In this document: positions 1 to 7,046 of the stretch, one piece after another
How the letters are laid out: each line of letters starts with the position of its first letter
Numbering within the stretch: position 1 is the stretch's first letter
Notes under the pieces: generated by a model
Told to the model about the DNA's origin: nothing
What the model saw: only the letters and a program-made list of their open reading frames with translations
Databases searched by the model: none
Assembly (NCBI GenBank): GCA_903970575.1
Contig: CAJCJC010000480.1
Location: 1-13,094 of the forward strand
Source: Alphaproteobacteria bacterium
GTDB lineage: Bacteria; Pseudomonadota; Alphaproteobacteria; BOG-932; Roseiterribacteraceae
DNA: 13,094 nucleotides
Direction of reading: 5' to 3'
Translations under genes and position numbers: made by a program

Positions 1-55
1 CTTCGTCGGCGAGTTCTCGACGGTGCTTTCGCGGCATCTCGACCGTAAGGCTTAA
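1..55 (+). CDS. 3' end of probable ExbB/TolQ-type proton channel subunit (partial)
   Basis: Reading from base 2, an open frame enters from the left edge and ends at TAA (53-55), giving a 17-residue tail ending in HLDRKA. The stop lies 3 bp before the ATG of the first exbD, so the two genes are tightly coupled. In ExbB-ExbD-TonB operons the gene immediately before exbD is normally exbB, which encodes the inner-membrane MotA/TolQ/ExbB-type proton channel subunit. The tail is too short to show family motifs, so the identity rests on position alone. Confidence 0.55.
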   Translation, partial: FVGEFSTVLSRHLDRKA

Positions 56-58
56 CCC

Positions 59-529
59 ATGGCGGTCTCGCTCGGTGGGCACTCGGCGGGGAACAAGGCC
101 CCGTCGCAGAACTCGGACATCAATGTCACGCCGTTCATCGACATCATGCTGGTGTTGCTGATCATCTTCATGGTGGCGATGCCGCCGCCGACGGTGAACA
201 ACAACATCAACATGCCGCCGCAGAACCCGAATCCGCCGCCGCCGGATCCGAACAACAAGCCATTGTTCCTCAGCTTGAGCGACGATGGGCAGGTTACGGT
301 CAGTCTCGGGATCGGCGACGATGCAACCGGCTCCAAGGTGCCGCTCGATCAGGTGCCAAGCGCCGTCATGGCGCTTATGCCGAGCGCAGAAGATCGCGCG
401 ACGAAAGAGACTTTCATTCGCGCCGATTTCGAGGTTCCCTATAACGGCGTGATGATTTTGCTGAACAAGTTACGAGACGCCGGTCTTAAGAAGATCGGTC
501 TGGTTGGCGAGGCCACCAGCGGCGAATGA
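59..529 (+). CDS. exbD: ExbD biopolymer transport protein, first copy
   Basis: This is a 156-residue ExbD/TolR-family protein, a partner of ExbB in the motor that energises TonB. A short polar cytoplasmic N-terminus is followed by the family signature DINVTPFIDIMLVLLIIFMV (residues 20-39), which holds the single membrane helix. Asp28 aligns with the essential membrane aspartate of E. coli ExbD (Asp25). A Pro/Asn-rich linker (about 42-68) follows, then a periplasmic domain ending in the usual LLNKLRDAGLKKIGLVGEA-type segment. The length is slightly above the usual 140 or so because of the Pro/Asn linker, which the second copy lacks. It begins 3 bp after the upstream stop, as expected for an operon. 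The family call is secure; whether it serves TonB or another partner is inferred from the neighbours. Confidence 0.95.
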   Translation: MAVSLGGHSAGNKAPSQNSDINVTPFIDIMLVLLIIFMVAMPPPTVNNNINMPPQNPNPPPPDPNNKPLFLSLSDDGQVTVSLGIGDDATGSKVPLDQVPSAVMALMPSAEDRATKETFIRADFEVPYNGVMILLNKLRDAGLKKIGLVGEATSGE

Positions 530-558
530 TCCTCGGTTCTTGAGCGGAAGGGTATCCG

Positions 559-1008
559 ATGGCAATGGCATTAGGGGGCGACGGCGGCTCCGGCAGTAAG
601 AAAAATAGCAATTTCGCCGCCAGCAGCGATATTAACGTCACGCCTTTCGTGGACGTCATGTTGGTGCTCCTCATCATCTTCATGGTCGCAGTTCCCTTAG
701 CGACGGTGAATGTGAAGGTGAATTTCCCAGATTCGAACGCCCCGCCGGAATCCAAGGCGGCCGCCCCGGTTTGGATCAGCATGACCAAGGCCGGCGGCGT
801 CTATGTGGGTGACAGGCGCTACCCCTCCATCGATGCTATGGTCGCCGAGCTTGCGAAGGAAACGCCGGATAGCCAAAAGGACAAGACTCGTCTTTTCCTG
901 CGCGGCGACGCCGATCTTCCTTACAAGAGCATTCTTGAATTGATGAATGAGCTTCGTAACAGTGGCTTCTATAAGATCAGCCTAGTCGGTCATGAGGCGG
1001 TAAAGTAA
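559..1008 (+). CDS. exbD: ExbD biopolymer transport protein, second copy
   Basis: This 149-residue protein is a second ExbD. The signature DINVTPFVDVMLVLLIIFMV (24-43) forms the membrane helix, and Asp32 is the expected proton-pathway aspartate. The periplasmic part ends with ILELMNELRNSGFYKISLVG, the typical C-terminal helix and strand of ExbD. A strong Shine-Dalgarno sequence, GGAAGGG (546-552), sits 6 bases before the ATG, so this copy can be translated independently despite the short 29-bp gap. The membrane segment is nearly identical to the first copy, but the periplasmic domains differ clearly and the Pro/Asn linker is absent. The pair could form mixed ExbD dimers or serve different partners. 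Tandem exbD genes before tonB are known in several alphaproteobacteria. Confidence 0.95.
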   Translation: MAMALGGDGGSGSKKNSNFAASSDINVTPFVDVMLVLLIIFMVAVPLATVNVKVNFPDSNAPPESKAAAPVWISMTKAGGVYVGDRRYPSIDAMVAELAKETPDSQKDKTRLFLRGDADLPYKSILELMNELRNSGFYKISLVGHEAVK

Positions 1009-1012
1009 ATCC

Positions 1013-1609
1013 ATGAAGGTACGTCCAGGAATTGCTGTCTCCGCGGGACTTCACGTCGTTCTCTTCCTTTATTTGGCTTACGCACTGGCGTTCCACCCGG
1101 CCGAAAAGCCCAAGGAAGATGAAACGGCGATCGATATGGTGGCCCCCCCGCCGCCGCCTCCCCCGCCGCCTCCGCCGCCTCAGCAGAAGGTTCAGCAGCC
1201 GCTGTTCATTCCTGCTCCGGCCCCGCGCATCGCGTCCGTCAATACGACGGTGCCCGACCTGCCGATTCCGGCTCAGACCGAGATTAGGCACGAGAAGGTT
1301 CCCGACGTGGTGACGTCGCCAAAACCGGAGGTCATTCAGAATCCGAGGCCGATCAGTCGGGTTCCGCCGGAATATCCGGCGCGCGCGGATGAACGTCAGA
1401 TTGACGGCTATGTCGATTTCGACTTCACGATCGAGCCGGACGGATCGGTCGGGGAGCCCAAGGTTGTGGCGGAGGTTCCAGAGGGCTATGGGTTCGCGAA
1501 TTCCGCCTTGAAGGTCTTTCCGAGGTGGAAATTCCAGCCCAAGGAAATCAACGGCAAAGCGGTTCCAGCTCCGGCGCGCATCCGGATCAGCTATAAGCTG
1601 GCCAAGTAG
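1013..1609 (+). CDS. tonB: TonB energy transducer
   Basis: This 198-residue TonB spans the periplasm and carries ExbB/ExbD-derived energy to outer-membrane receptors. The N-terminal signal anchor is at about residues 6-27. Ser10 and His14 keep the S-x3-H spacing of E. coli TonB Ser16/His20, which contact ExbB/ExbD. An acidic/basic stretch is followed by 12 consecutive prolines (45-56) and a longer Pro-rich region to about 120. The C-terminal TonB domain begins near VPPEYPARA and includes GYVDFDFTIEPDGSV and the conserved PRWKFQP segment before ending in SYKLAK. The gene begins 4 bp after the second exbD stop, and a terminator follows 21 bp after its own stop, so it closes the operon. The family assignment is secure; the receptors served are unknown. 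Confidence 0.96.
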   Translation: MKVRPGIAVSAGLHVVLFLYLAYALAFHPAEKPKEDETAIDMVAPPPPPPPPPPPPQQKVQQPLFIPAPAPRIASVNTTVPDLPIPAQTEIRHEKVPDVVTSPKPEVIQNPRPISRVPPEYPARADERQIDGYVDFDFTIEPDGSVGEPKVVAEVPEGYGFANSALKVFPRWKFQPKEINGKAVPAPARIRISYKLAK

Positions 1610-1630
1610 CGTCGGCCTATTTGAAGCTTT

Positions 1631-1662
1631 AAAAACCCCTCCCGATCACGGAGGGGTTTTTT
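1631..1662 (+). terminator. Rho-independent terminator after tonB, possibly bidirectional
   Basis: The arm AAAAACCCCTCC (1631-1642) pairs perfectly over 12 bp with GGAGGGGTTTTT (1650-1661) around the 7-base loop CGATCAC, and the T-run extends to 1662. On the - strand the same element ends in TTTTT, and it lies about 75 bp past the stop of the convergent LysR gene. It could therefore end transcription from both sides. Confidence 0.93.
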
Positions 1663-1735
1663 ATTCTATCCTTCCGTGCGCATTATCCCGCATCGGGGCT
1701 ACTCCCAAAAACCTTAACGTGATGGGCTTGGGAAG

Positions 1736-2641
1736 TTAGAGCGAGGTCAACCTTTCCCTCAGGCGGCCTGTGGCGAAGTCCAAGAAGACCCGCATCTTAG
1801 AGGGCAGCGCTCCCCGTCCGGCGTGCATCAAGTGAACCGGAAGCGGTTCAACCTCATAATGCTCCAAGATGATCCGCAGCGAGCCGTCTCGCACGGCGTC
1901 CGCGCATTGATAGTGGAGGACGCGAGTCACGCCCACGCCATCGATCGCGGCCGACACGGCCGCCTCGGCCGTAGAGACGGATAGGCGCGGCCGGATGAGC
2001 AGATCGATACCGCCCGTCATGCCGTTGCGTCTGAACAGCCAGACCGAGGCCGCGGACAGGAAATCGAAATTGACGATGGGCAGCATGGTCAGATCCGCTG
2101 GCGCCGCGGGTACGCGGTGCGCGGCGAGCAGTTTCGGGCTGGCGCACACCACCGTCCGCATCCAGCCGATCCGCGTAGCCACCATGCCGCTGTCAGGTAA
2201 CAGGCCGATCCTGACCGCCATATCGACGTCATCGTCGAGTAGATGAAGGTTGCGATCCGCCAGCACCAGCCGGACATTAATCTCCGGATAGGCGGCAAGG
2301 AAGTCGGCGATGACAGGAAGGATGTGCAGGCGGCCGAACAAGATCGGCGCGGTCACGACCAGTTCGCCACGAGGCGTTTGGAATTCGCCGGCGGCGACCC
2401 GCTCGGTCTGGTCGATCTCCTCAAGGATGCGTCTGGCCGAAGCCACATAGGCTGCGCCGGCATCGGTCATCATGACTTTACGGGTCGTGCGGGTCAGGAG
2501 TCTGGCTCCCAGATGCGCTTCAAGGTCGGCCACCTTCCGGCTTACGGTCGCCAGCGGTACCCCAAGGTCGCGGCTGGCGGCTGAAAAGCTTCCGCTGTCG
2601 ACCACCCGCAGCAGGATCGTCATAGCTTCGAGCCGATCCAT
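1736..2641 (-). CDS. LysR-family transcriptional regulator
   Basis: This is a DNA-binding regulator of 301 residues from the chosen start. The N-terminus MDRLEAMTILLRVVDSGSFS opens a typical LysR winged helix-turn-helix (about 1-60), with LGVPLATVSRKVADLEAHLG as the recognition region. An effector-binding LysR substrate domain fills about 90-290. I chose the second of two adjacent ATGs (2641) because MDRLEAM is a very common LysR start and a GGA lies 6 bases upstream. The ATG at 2644 is almost equivalent. A longer frame would start at a TTG (2674) inside the promoter palindrome and is unlikely. The gene diverges from the AhpD-like/PPOX-like pair, the classic layout for a LysR protein that controls its neighbour and itself. 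The effector cannot be read from sequence. The short domain and C-terminus resemble the CrgA-like branch. Confidence 0.93.
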   Translation of the reverse strand: MDRLEAMTILLRVVDSGSFSAASRDLGVPLATVSRKVADLEAHLGARLLTRTTRKVMMTDAGAAYVASARRILEEIDQTERVAAGEFQTPRGELVVTAPILFGRLHILPVIADFLAAYPEINVRLVLADRNLHLLDDDVDMAVRIGLLPDSGMVATRIGWMRTVVCASPKLLAAHRVPAAPADLTMLPIVNFDFLSAASVWLFRRNGMTGGIDLLIRPRLSVSTAEAAVSAAIDGVGVTRVLHYQCADAVRDGSLRIILEHYEVEPLPVHLMHAGRGALPSKMRVFLDFATGRLRERLTSL

Positions 2642-2760
2642 CATTGTTCCATATATTGAGAAGATTATTCCCAATAATAGCTAATTATCCTTCTCAGGGG
2701 AAAGGTCTACATGCTGATTTGTGAGAGCAAATAGTCGTTTCACACGTAAAGGAATAAGCC
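2642..2760. promoter_or_regulatory. Divergent lysR / AhpD-like promoter region with operator-like palindromes
   Basis: This AT-rich region stands out from its GC-rich surroundings. It contains the perfect palindrome ATTATT-CCC-AATAAT (2664-2678), which fits the LysR T-N11-A box (T2665, A2677). A second, wider inverted repeat, TGAGAAG (2657-2663) with CTTCTCA (2690-2696), encloses it. The palindrome lies 23-37 bp before the lysR ATG, a placement suited to autorepression and control of the divergent gene. AAAGGAA (2748-2754) before the ATG at 2761 is a good ribosome binding site for the AhpD-like gene. I could not assign -35/-10 boxes with confidence. LysR binding is an inference. Confidence 0.6.
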
Positions 2761-3306
2761 ATGTCCCGCCTTGCCATCCCCACCGACGTTGATGTCCCCG
2801 AGGCGTCGAAGCCGATCCTCGCCACCGTTCACAAACAATTGGGCGTCGTCCCCAACATGTTCCGTTTGATCGCAAGCAGCCCGGCGGCGCTTCAGGGCGT
2901 CACCGCGAATAACGCGGCGCTCACCAAGACGCTCGACGTGAAGATGCGCGAGCGGATCGCGCTTGCCGTCGCCCAGGTGAACGGCTGCGACTACTGCCTG
3001 TCCGCGCACAGCTATCTCGGCCTGAATCTAGCGAAGATTACCCCGGAGGAGGTCGCCCTCAATCGCAAGGGTAAATCGGGCGACGCGAAGGCGGGCGCGG
3101 CCCTACGCTTCGCGACCAAAATCGCGCGCGACCGTGGTCAGGTCAGCGACCACGACATCGAAGCGGTTCGCGACGCGGGCTTCTCCGACGGCCAGATCGT
3201 CGAGATCATCGCCGTGACCGCCGAGAACATTTTTACGAACCTGCTCAATCTGGTCGCTCAGACGGACATTGACTTCCCGGTGGTCCGCGCCGTGGAGGCC
3301 GTCTGA
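2761..3306 (+). CDS. AhpD-like / carboxymuconolactone decarboxylase family protein
   Basis: This 181-residue all-helical protein belongs to the CMD/AhpD superfamily. Glu64, Cys76, Cys79 and His83 have exactly the spacing of the catalytic set in Mycobacterium tuberculosis AhpD (Glu118, Cys130, Cys133, His137), within VNGCDYCLSAHSYLGLN. This points to thiol-disulfide or peroxidase chemistry rather than true decarboxylation. The N-terminal LGVVPNMFRLIASSPAAL is typical of the peroxidase-related branch. There is no signal peptide, so it is probably cytosolic. It is the first gene of a + strand pair divergent from a LysR regulator, which probably controls it. No AhpC partner is visible, so the in vivo electron partner and substrate are unknown. 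Confidence 0.9.
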   Translation: MSRLAIPTDVDVPEASKPILATVHKQLGVVPNMFRLIASSPAALQGVTANNAALTKTLDVKMRERIALAVAQVNGCDYCLSAHSYLGLNLAKITPEEVALNRKGKSGDAKAGAALRFATKIARDRGQVSDHDIEAVRDAGFSDGQIVEIIAVTAENIFTNLLNLVAQTDIDFPVVRAVEAV

Positions 3307-3315
3307 CTCAAGGCG

Positions 3316-3347
3316 CGAGCTGGCTGGCCGTTTCGGCCGCCAGCTCG
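3316..3347 (+). other. Strong intercistronic hairpin between the AhpD-like and PPOX-like genes
   Basis: CGAGCTGGC-T-GGCC (3316-3329) pairs with GGCC-GCCAGCTCG (3335-3347) around the loop GTTTC. This gives 13 base pairs broken only by one bulged T. It starts 9 bases after the AhpD-like stop. No T-run follows (TCCTCAG), so it is not a normal intrinsic terminator. It more likely stabilises the 3' end of the first message or gives partial attenuation. The role is inferred. Confidence 0.65.
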
Positions 3348-3376
3348 TCCTCAGTTCTAACAAAAGGTGTTCCTCC

Positions 3377-4018
3377 ATGTCCTATGGATTTCTCGACATC
3401 GCCGCCACCCCGAGCGTCCGCGCCGCGCAGGCGGCGATGGGGAGCGAACATGCCTGGCGGGACTTCAAGAGCGATCGCCAGTTCGATAGATTCACGCCCG
3501 AGGAGGCTAACTTCATCGCCCAGCGGGACAGCTTTTACATGGCGACCGTCTCGGAAACCGGCTGGCCCTATGTCCAGCACCGTGGCGGCCCACAGGGCTT
3601 CCTGAAAGTCGTGGATGACAAAACGTTGGCCTTCGCCGATTATCGCGGCAACCGGCAATACATTAGCGTCGGCAACCTCGGCGCCGATGATCGCGCGGCG
3701 CTTATCCTCGTGGATTACGCACGCAAGGCCCGGCTCAAAATCTTCGCGCGTGTCGAGGCGGTCCGGCTCGATATGAATCCCGATCTTGCGGCGGTCGTCG
3801 CCATGCCGGGCTACAAGGCCAAGCCGGAACGCATCCTGCTGCTGCGCCTCACGGCGTTCGATTGGAACTGCCCGCAGCATATCACACCGCGGTTCACCGA
3901 AGGGGAAATCGCTAGGGCCGTTCAGCCGCTACGCGATCGTCTGGCGGCGCTCGAAAAAGAGAACGCCGAACTGCGAACCAGGCTCGCCAGCGGTCAGTTC
4001 AGCCGAACGCCTGCTTGA
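3377..4018 (+). CDS. Pyridoxamine 5'-phosphate oxidase-like flavin-fold protein
   Basis: This 213-residue protein has the split-barrel FMN-binding fold of the PNPOx-like superfamily. The start at 3377 is supported by AAAAGG (3362-3367) nine bases upstream; the frame is open further upstream but without a better start. Core segments are FIAQRDSFYMATVSETGWPY, then QHRGGPQGFLKVV, LAFADYRGNRQYISVGNL and the late NCPQHITPRF motif shared by this uncharacterised branch. The C-terminus (about 180-207, including LAALEKENAELRTRL) looks like a short coiled coil, suggesting self-association. It is probably a flavin-dependent reductase or oxidase of unknown substrate, not necessarily vitamin B6 metabolism. 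It follows the AhpD-like gene by 70 bp and may share its LysR control. Its last 25 bp overlap the convergent phosphoesterase gene. Confidence 0.88.
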   Translation: MSYGFLDIAATPSVRAAQAAMGSEHAWRDFKSDRQFDRFTPEEANFIAQRDSFYMATVSETGWPYVQHRGGPQGFLKVVDDKTLAFADYRGNRQYISVGNLGADDRAALILVDYARKARLKIFARVEAVRLDMNPDLAAVVAMPGYKAKPERILLLRLTAFDWNCPQHITPRFTEGEIARAVQPLRDRLAALEKENAELRTRLASGQFSRTPA

Positions 4019-6987
4019 GGCGTTTTGGGGCAGCCTAGCCCGAAACGCGCCAGCAATGCCGCCCGGTCCACCCTTAAATCGGCGCCGGAGGCTGCCGCGG
4101 GTTCGGGCGCGTCGCCCATCAATCCGCGCCACAGCGCCCGATTGAATCGCGCGGTGTCCAGCCTGTCCTCGGTCGAGAAATCCTGCCCGCGCATGGCGCG
4201 CGCCCACCAATCGGGCGTCCGGCGCGGCGCATCGTAACAACCGGCGGCGTCCGCATGCCGAACGCCGATTTCCGGCGGCAGCGGCAGGGCGGATTTACGC
4301 AGCGCCGCCGGAACGGTCGCGGTAAAGCTCCAATCCTTCTGGCCCTGATCGAAAACCTCCGCCATCGGCGCGGCCAGGGCATCGTTGAGACCGAGCGGCG
4401 GCAGGCCCAGCGCCGCCTCGATCGTGCGCAGGAAGTTTAGCGTGGTAAAATGCGTCGACACGACCGCACCGTGCCTTACATAGGGTCCGGCGATGAACGC
4501 GATGCTGCGATGGGCGTCCACATGGTCCGCCCCGTTCTGGGCGTCGTCCTCGACCACGAAGATCAGCGTGTCGTCGTTGTACCGGCTGGCGGCCACGGCC
4601 TCGATCAGCATTCCGACCGCGTAATCGTTGTCGGCCATCTCTCCATCCACCGTGCCCAGCCCGTCGATCGCGTCCGCAAAATCGCCAAAATGATCGTGCG
4701 CCAGCCGCACGAGTGACAAGGCCGGCAAGTCGCCGTGCGCGACGTATAGGTCGAACTCCCGTTTCCATTCCTGGAACCGCCAAAAGTCCGGAAAGGCCTG
4801 GTCGAATCCCCGGAAGTAAAGATCGGTTACGGGCGCGAGGGCCTGCTTGGCCGGAAGCGCTTGCACGATGTTCTCCGCGAAAGGGTGGCGCGACGGCATG
4901 GTCCGGTTACGATCCTTCACGGCGTAATGGGATGTGTCGACGTAGAAACCGTAATTGCGCAACGTCAGCCCCGCCCGCAGGGCTGCATCCCAAAGATATC
5001 CGGCGCCCGCCTCGCCATTGGCGTTTCCCGCGATTGCAGCATCGGGCGCCGCGACATCGGCCGCCCCGGGCAGCAAATCCGGATCGTCGGGGATCGCGCT
5101 ATCCGATCGCCGTCTGGCGGAAAGGGGCAGCGCCACATTGATGCCGCGGTTGAAGCCTTCCCAATCATACTCCAAGCCCCGGCCTGCGTATTCGATGGGG
5201 ACAGTCTTCTCCGTGAAATCCGTCGTCCGCCCCGCCACGGACCAGTTCCAGCCCACGCCGCTGACCTCGCCCGAATCGTAAAAATTGTCGAGCGTGACAA
5301 AATTGGTCGCAAGCGCGTGCTGGTTCGGCGTCAACGGCGCTGGGAACAGGGTAAGGCGCGGATCGCCATTCCCCTGGGGTAGATCGCCCAGAATCTGATC
5401 ATAGGTGCGATTCTCCTTGATGATATAGATGACGTGGCGAATGCGGCTCCTGATCTCGGCCATTGTCGCCTCGGCGACCGCCCGGGCGGCGCCGTCGTCC
5501 AGGCCCAAATTCGCCGCCACGCGCAGCGTCGACTTGGCCAGCATGGCGCCGTCTGGCGCGGGAATGGCTGTCAGTGACGATTGCTCCAGTTGCAGTACAT
5601 ACTGGTTTCGCGCGGAGCAGGGCTTCGGCCCTGGACCCGCATCCAGCGAATCGCGGCATGCGCCGGGATTGGCGCCGGGGACGCTCTTGCCGTTGACGGC
5701 GAAAATGGTTCGCCCGTCGCCGGACAACGCCACCGCGTTTGGATACCAGCCTGTCGGAATAAGCCCGATGACGCGGCTCAGGCTCGGCGCCGACTCAGTG
5801 TCGCCATCGTCATCGCCGTCGTCATCGCGATCGCTGACCTTGGGCGGGGCGCCGCCGCGGGCCGCCGGCGACAGGTCGATAACCGCCAGCGCGTTGATTC
5901 CGCCTTCGCTTACCAGCAGCTGCGCGCCGCCCGTGGTCAGCGCCAGCCCGTTCGGGTTCACGCCGCGCAGTCCCTTCAGCCGGTCGAAGATCGGGCTTGG
6001 CCCCAAGGCCGGGATCGTCTCGATCAGCCGATCCGTCGCGGTGTCGATTACGGCGACCGCGTCGCTGTTGTCGAGCGTGGCGTAGAGCCGGCGCGCGCGC
6101 GCGTTCACGACCATCGCGTTGGGCTCGCCTGACACGGCGATCCGCCCGGCCACGCGCGGAGTCGGGCGCGAAAGGTCCAGAACCACGATCTCACGGTCCC
6201 GCTCGGCCGCTATATAGGCCTTAGCCGCGCCCGCCCAGACAACCGACACGGGATATTCACCCCCGGGGATTCCCGCCGATTTCGGATCGTTCCTGCCAGG
6301 CCGAAGGTCTCGCTCGGCCATGACGACCCGCTTATCGAGGTCGATCACGCTGACCGAATCGTTTTGAAAATTCGCGCTTAACAGGCGTTTCCCGGTGGGA
6401 TCGATCGCCAGGCCGGCGACCATCGGCTTGGTGTCGGCTTCATGCCCCACGCGCTCGGGCGGGACCTTGCCTTCCGGCGCCTCCGCGACGCCGAGGCCCG
6501 CCATGTGACCGAGCTTGATCGGCGCGCCATCCTCCGCGAACGACCCATTTTTCGCGGTGAAGACATGGATTTCGTCATCGACGCCACCCGAGACATAAAA
6601 GCTTTTTCCATCCGCGCTCCAGGTCAGGCCCATATACGCGTTCGCTACAGGCAGCGCCTGGGTTTGCCGGGGCGATGTTCCGGTTACGTCAAAGACGAAC
6701 ACCCATTCGCTTGAGGCGCCTCGGTCCGTCTTTCCATCCGGACCGCTCATCTTGTTGTATCCACTGGTCAGCGCCAGCAATCTGCCGCCATCCGGGCTTC
6801 GCGCCACCGCGACCGCCTGTCCCATGACGTGATCGGGAAACTCGGGGATGCCGGGGTTGAGCGCCAGCATGATCGTACCGGGAATTGACTGTGGTGTGAT
6901 CCGCTCACCCGTGGCAACAAGCTGGCCATCCTGACCCCACGCCGGAAAACAGGCAAGAACCATCAAGGCGACTACCGCGAAACGCAT
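3994..6987 (-). CDS. Exported beta-propeller / phosphoesterase (alkaline-phosphatase-like) protein
   Basis: This 997-residue two-domain protein starts with a signal peptide (MRFAVVALMVLACFPAWG, cut probable before Gln19). V-L-A-C13 is a weak lipobox, so a lipoprotein is a less likely alternative. Residues about 25-500 form a YncE/YVTN-type beta-propeller with repeated blades such as VAVIDTATDRLIETI and MVVNARARRLYATL. An Asp-rich loop (386-396) interrupts it. From about 518 a phosphoesterase domain of the phospholipase C/acid phosphatase AcpA family begins with IKENRTYDQILGD; Glu525 and Asn526 match metal ligands. VVEDDAQNGADH supplies Asp814 and Asp815 as the second ligand pair. It is probably a periplasmic or secreted phosphomonoesterase or phospholipase; the substrate is unknown. 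The ATG has GAGG seven bases upstream. It lies 59 bp after the RND pump gene on the same strand, so co-transcription is possible. Confidence 0.9.
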   Translation of the reverse strand: MRFAVVALMVLACFPAWGQDGQLVATGERITPQSIPGTIMLALNPGIPEFPDHVMGQAVAVARSPDGGRLLALTSGYNKMSGPDGKTDRGASSEWVFVFDVTGTSPRQTQALPVANAYMGLTWSADGKSFYVSGGVDDEIHVFTAKNGSFAEDGAPIKLGHMAGLGVAEAPEGKVPPERVGHEADTKPMVAGLAIDPTGKRLLSANFQNDSVSVIDLDKRVVMAERDLRPGRNDPKSAGIPGGEYPVSVVWAGAAKAYIAAERDREIVVLDLSRPTPRVAGRIAVSGEPNAMVVNARARRLYATLDNSDAVAVIDTATDRLIETIPALGPSPIFDRLKGLRGVNPNGLALTTGGAQLLVSEGGINALAVIDLSPAARGGAPPKVSDRDDDGDDDGDTESAPSLSRVIGLIPTGWYPNAVALSGDGRTIFAVNGKSVPGANPGACRDSLDAGPGPKPCSARNQYVLQLEQSSLTAIPAPDGAMLAKSTLRVAANLGLDDGAARAVAEATMAEIRSRIRHVIYIIKENRTYDQILGDLPQGNGDPRLTLFPAPLTPNQHALATNFVTLDNFYDSGEVSGVGWNWSVAGRTTDFTEKTVPIEYAGRGLEYDWEGFNRGINVALPLSARRRSDSAIPDDPDLLPGAADVAAPDAAIAGNANGEAGAGYLWDAALRAGLTLRNYGFYVDTSHYAVKDRNRTMPSRHPFAENIVQALPAKQALAPVTDLYFRGFDQAFPDFWRFQEWKREFDLYVAHGDLPALSLVRLAHDHFGDFADAIDGLGTVDGEMADNDYAVGMLIEAVAASRYNDDTLIFVVEDDAQNGADHVDAHRSIAFIAGPYVRHGAVVSTHFTTLNFLRTIEAALGLPPLGLNDALAAPMAEVFDQGQKDWSFTATVPAALRKSALPLPPEIGVRHADAAGCYDAPRRTPDWWARAMRGQDFSTEDRLDTARFNRALWRGLMGDAPEPAAASGADLRVDRAALLARFGLGCPKTPQAGVRLN

Positions 6988-7046
6988 CGCTCAACCTCGT
7001 TCTCGTATAGTGGTCAGGCAAATTATCCGCGACCGCCGCGCTTATA

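Noticed and set aside
1145..1180. CCG/CCT-rich tract as a microsatellite
   Set aside because: It codes the 12-proline linker of TonB with mixed Pro codons, so it is explained by the protein; length variation between strains remains possible.
1032..1313. Arg-rich open frame overlapping tonB
   Set aside because: It is the +1 shadow of the proline-rich tonB region, where CCG-type codons read as Arg; it has no ribosome site or family resemblance.
2642..2674. Longer LysR start at TTG (2674)
   Set aside because: It would place the promoter palindrome inside the coding region, and MDRLEAM at 2641 is the usual LysR beginning.
2720..2744. TGTGA ... TCACA pair upstream of the AhpD-like gene, resembling a CRP/FNR-type site
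   Set aside because: The half-sites are separated by 15 bp instead of the 6 bp expected for CRP, so this is probably chance.
4713..6224. Several long open frames on the + strand opposite the phosphoesterase
   Set aside because: They are antisense shadows of a GC-rich gene, Arg/Ala/Pro-rich and without recognisable domains or consistent starts.
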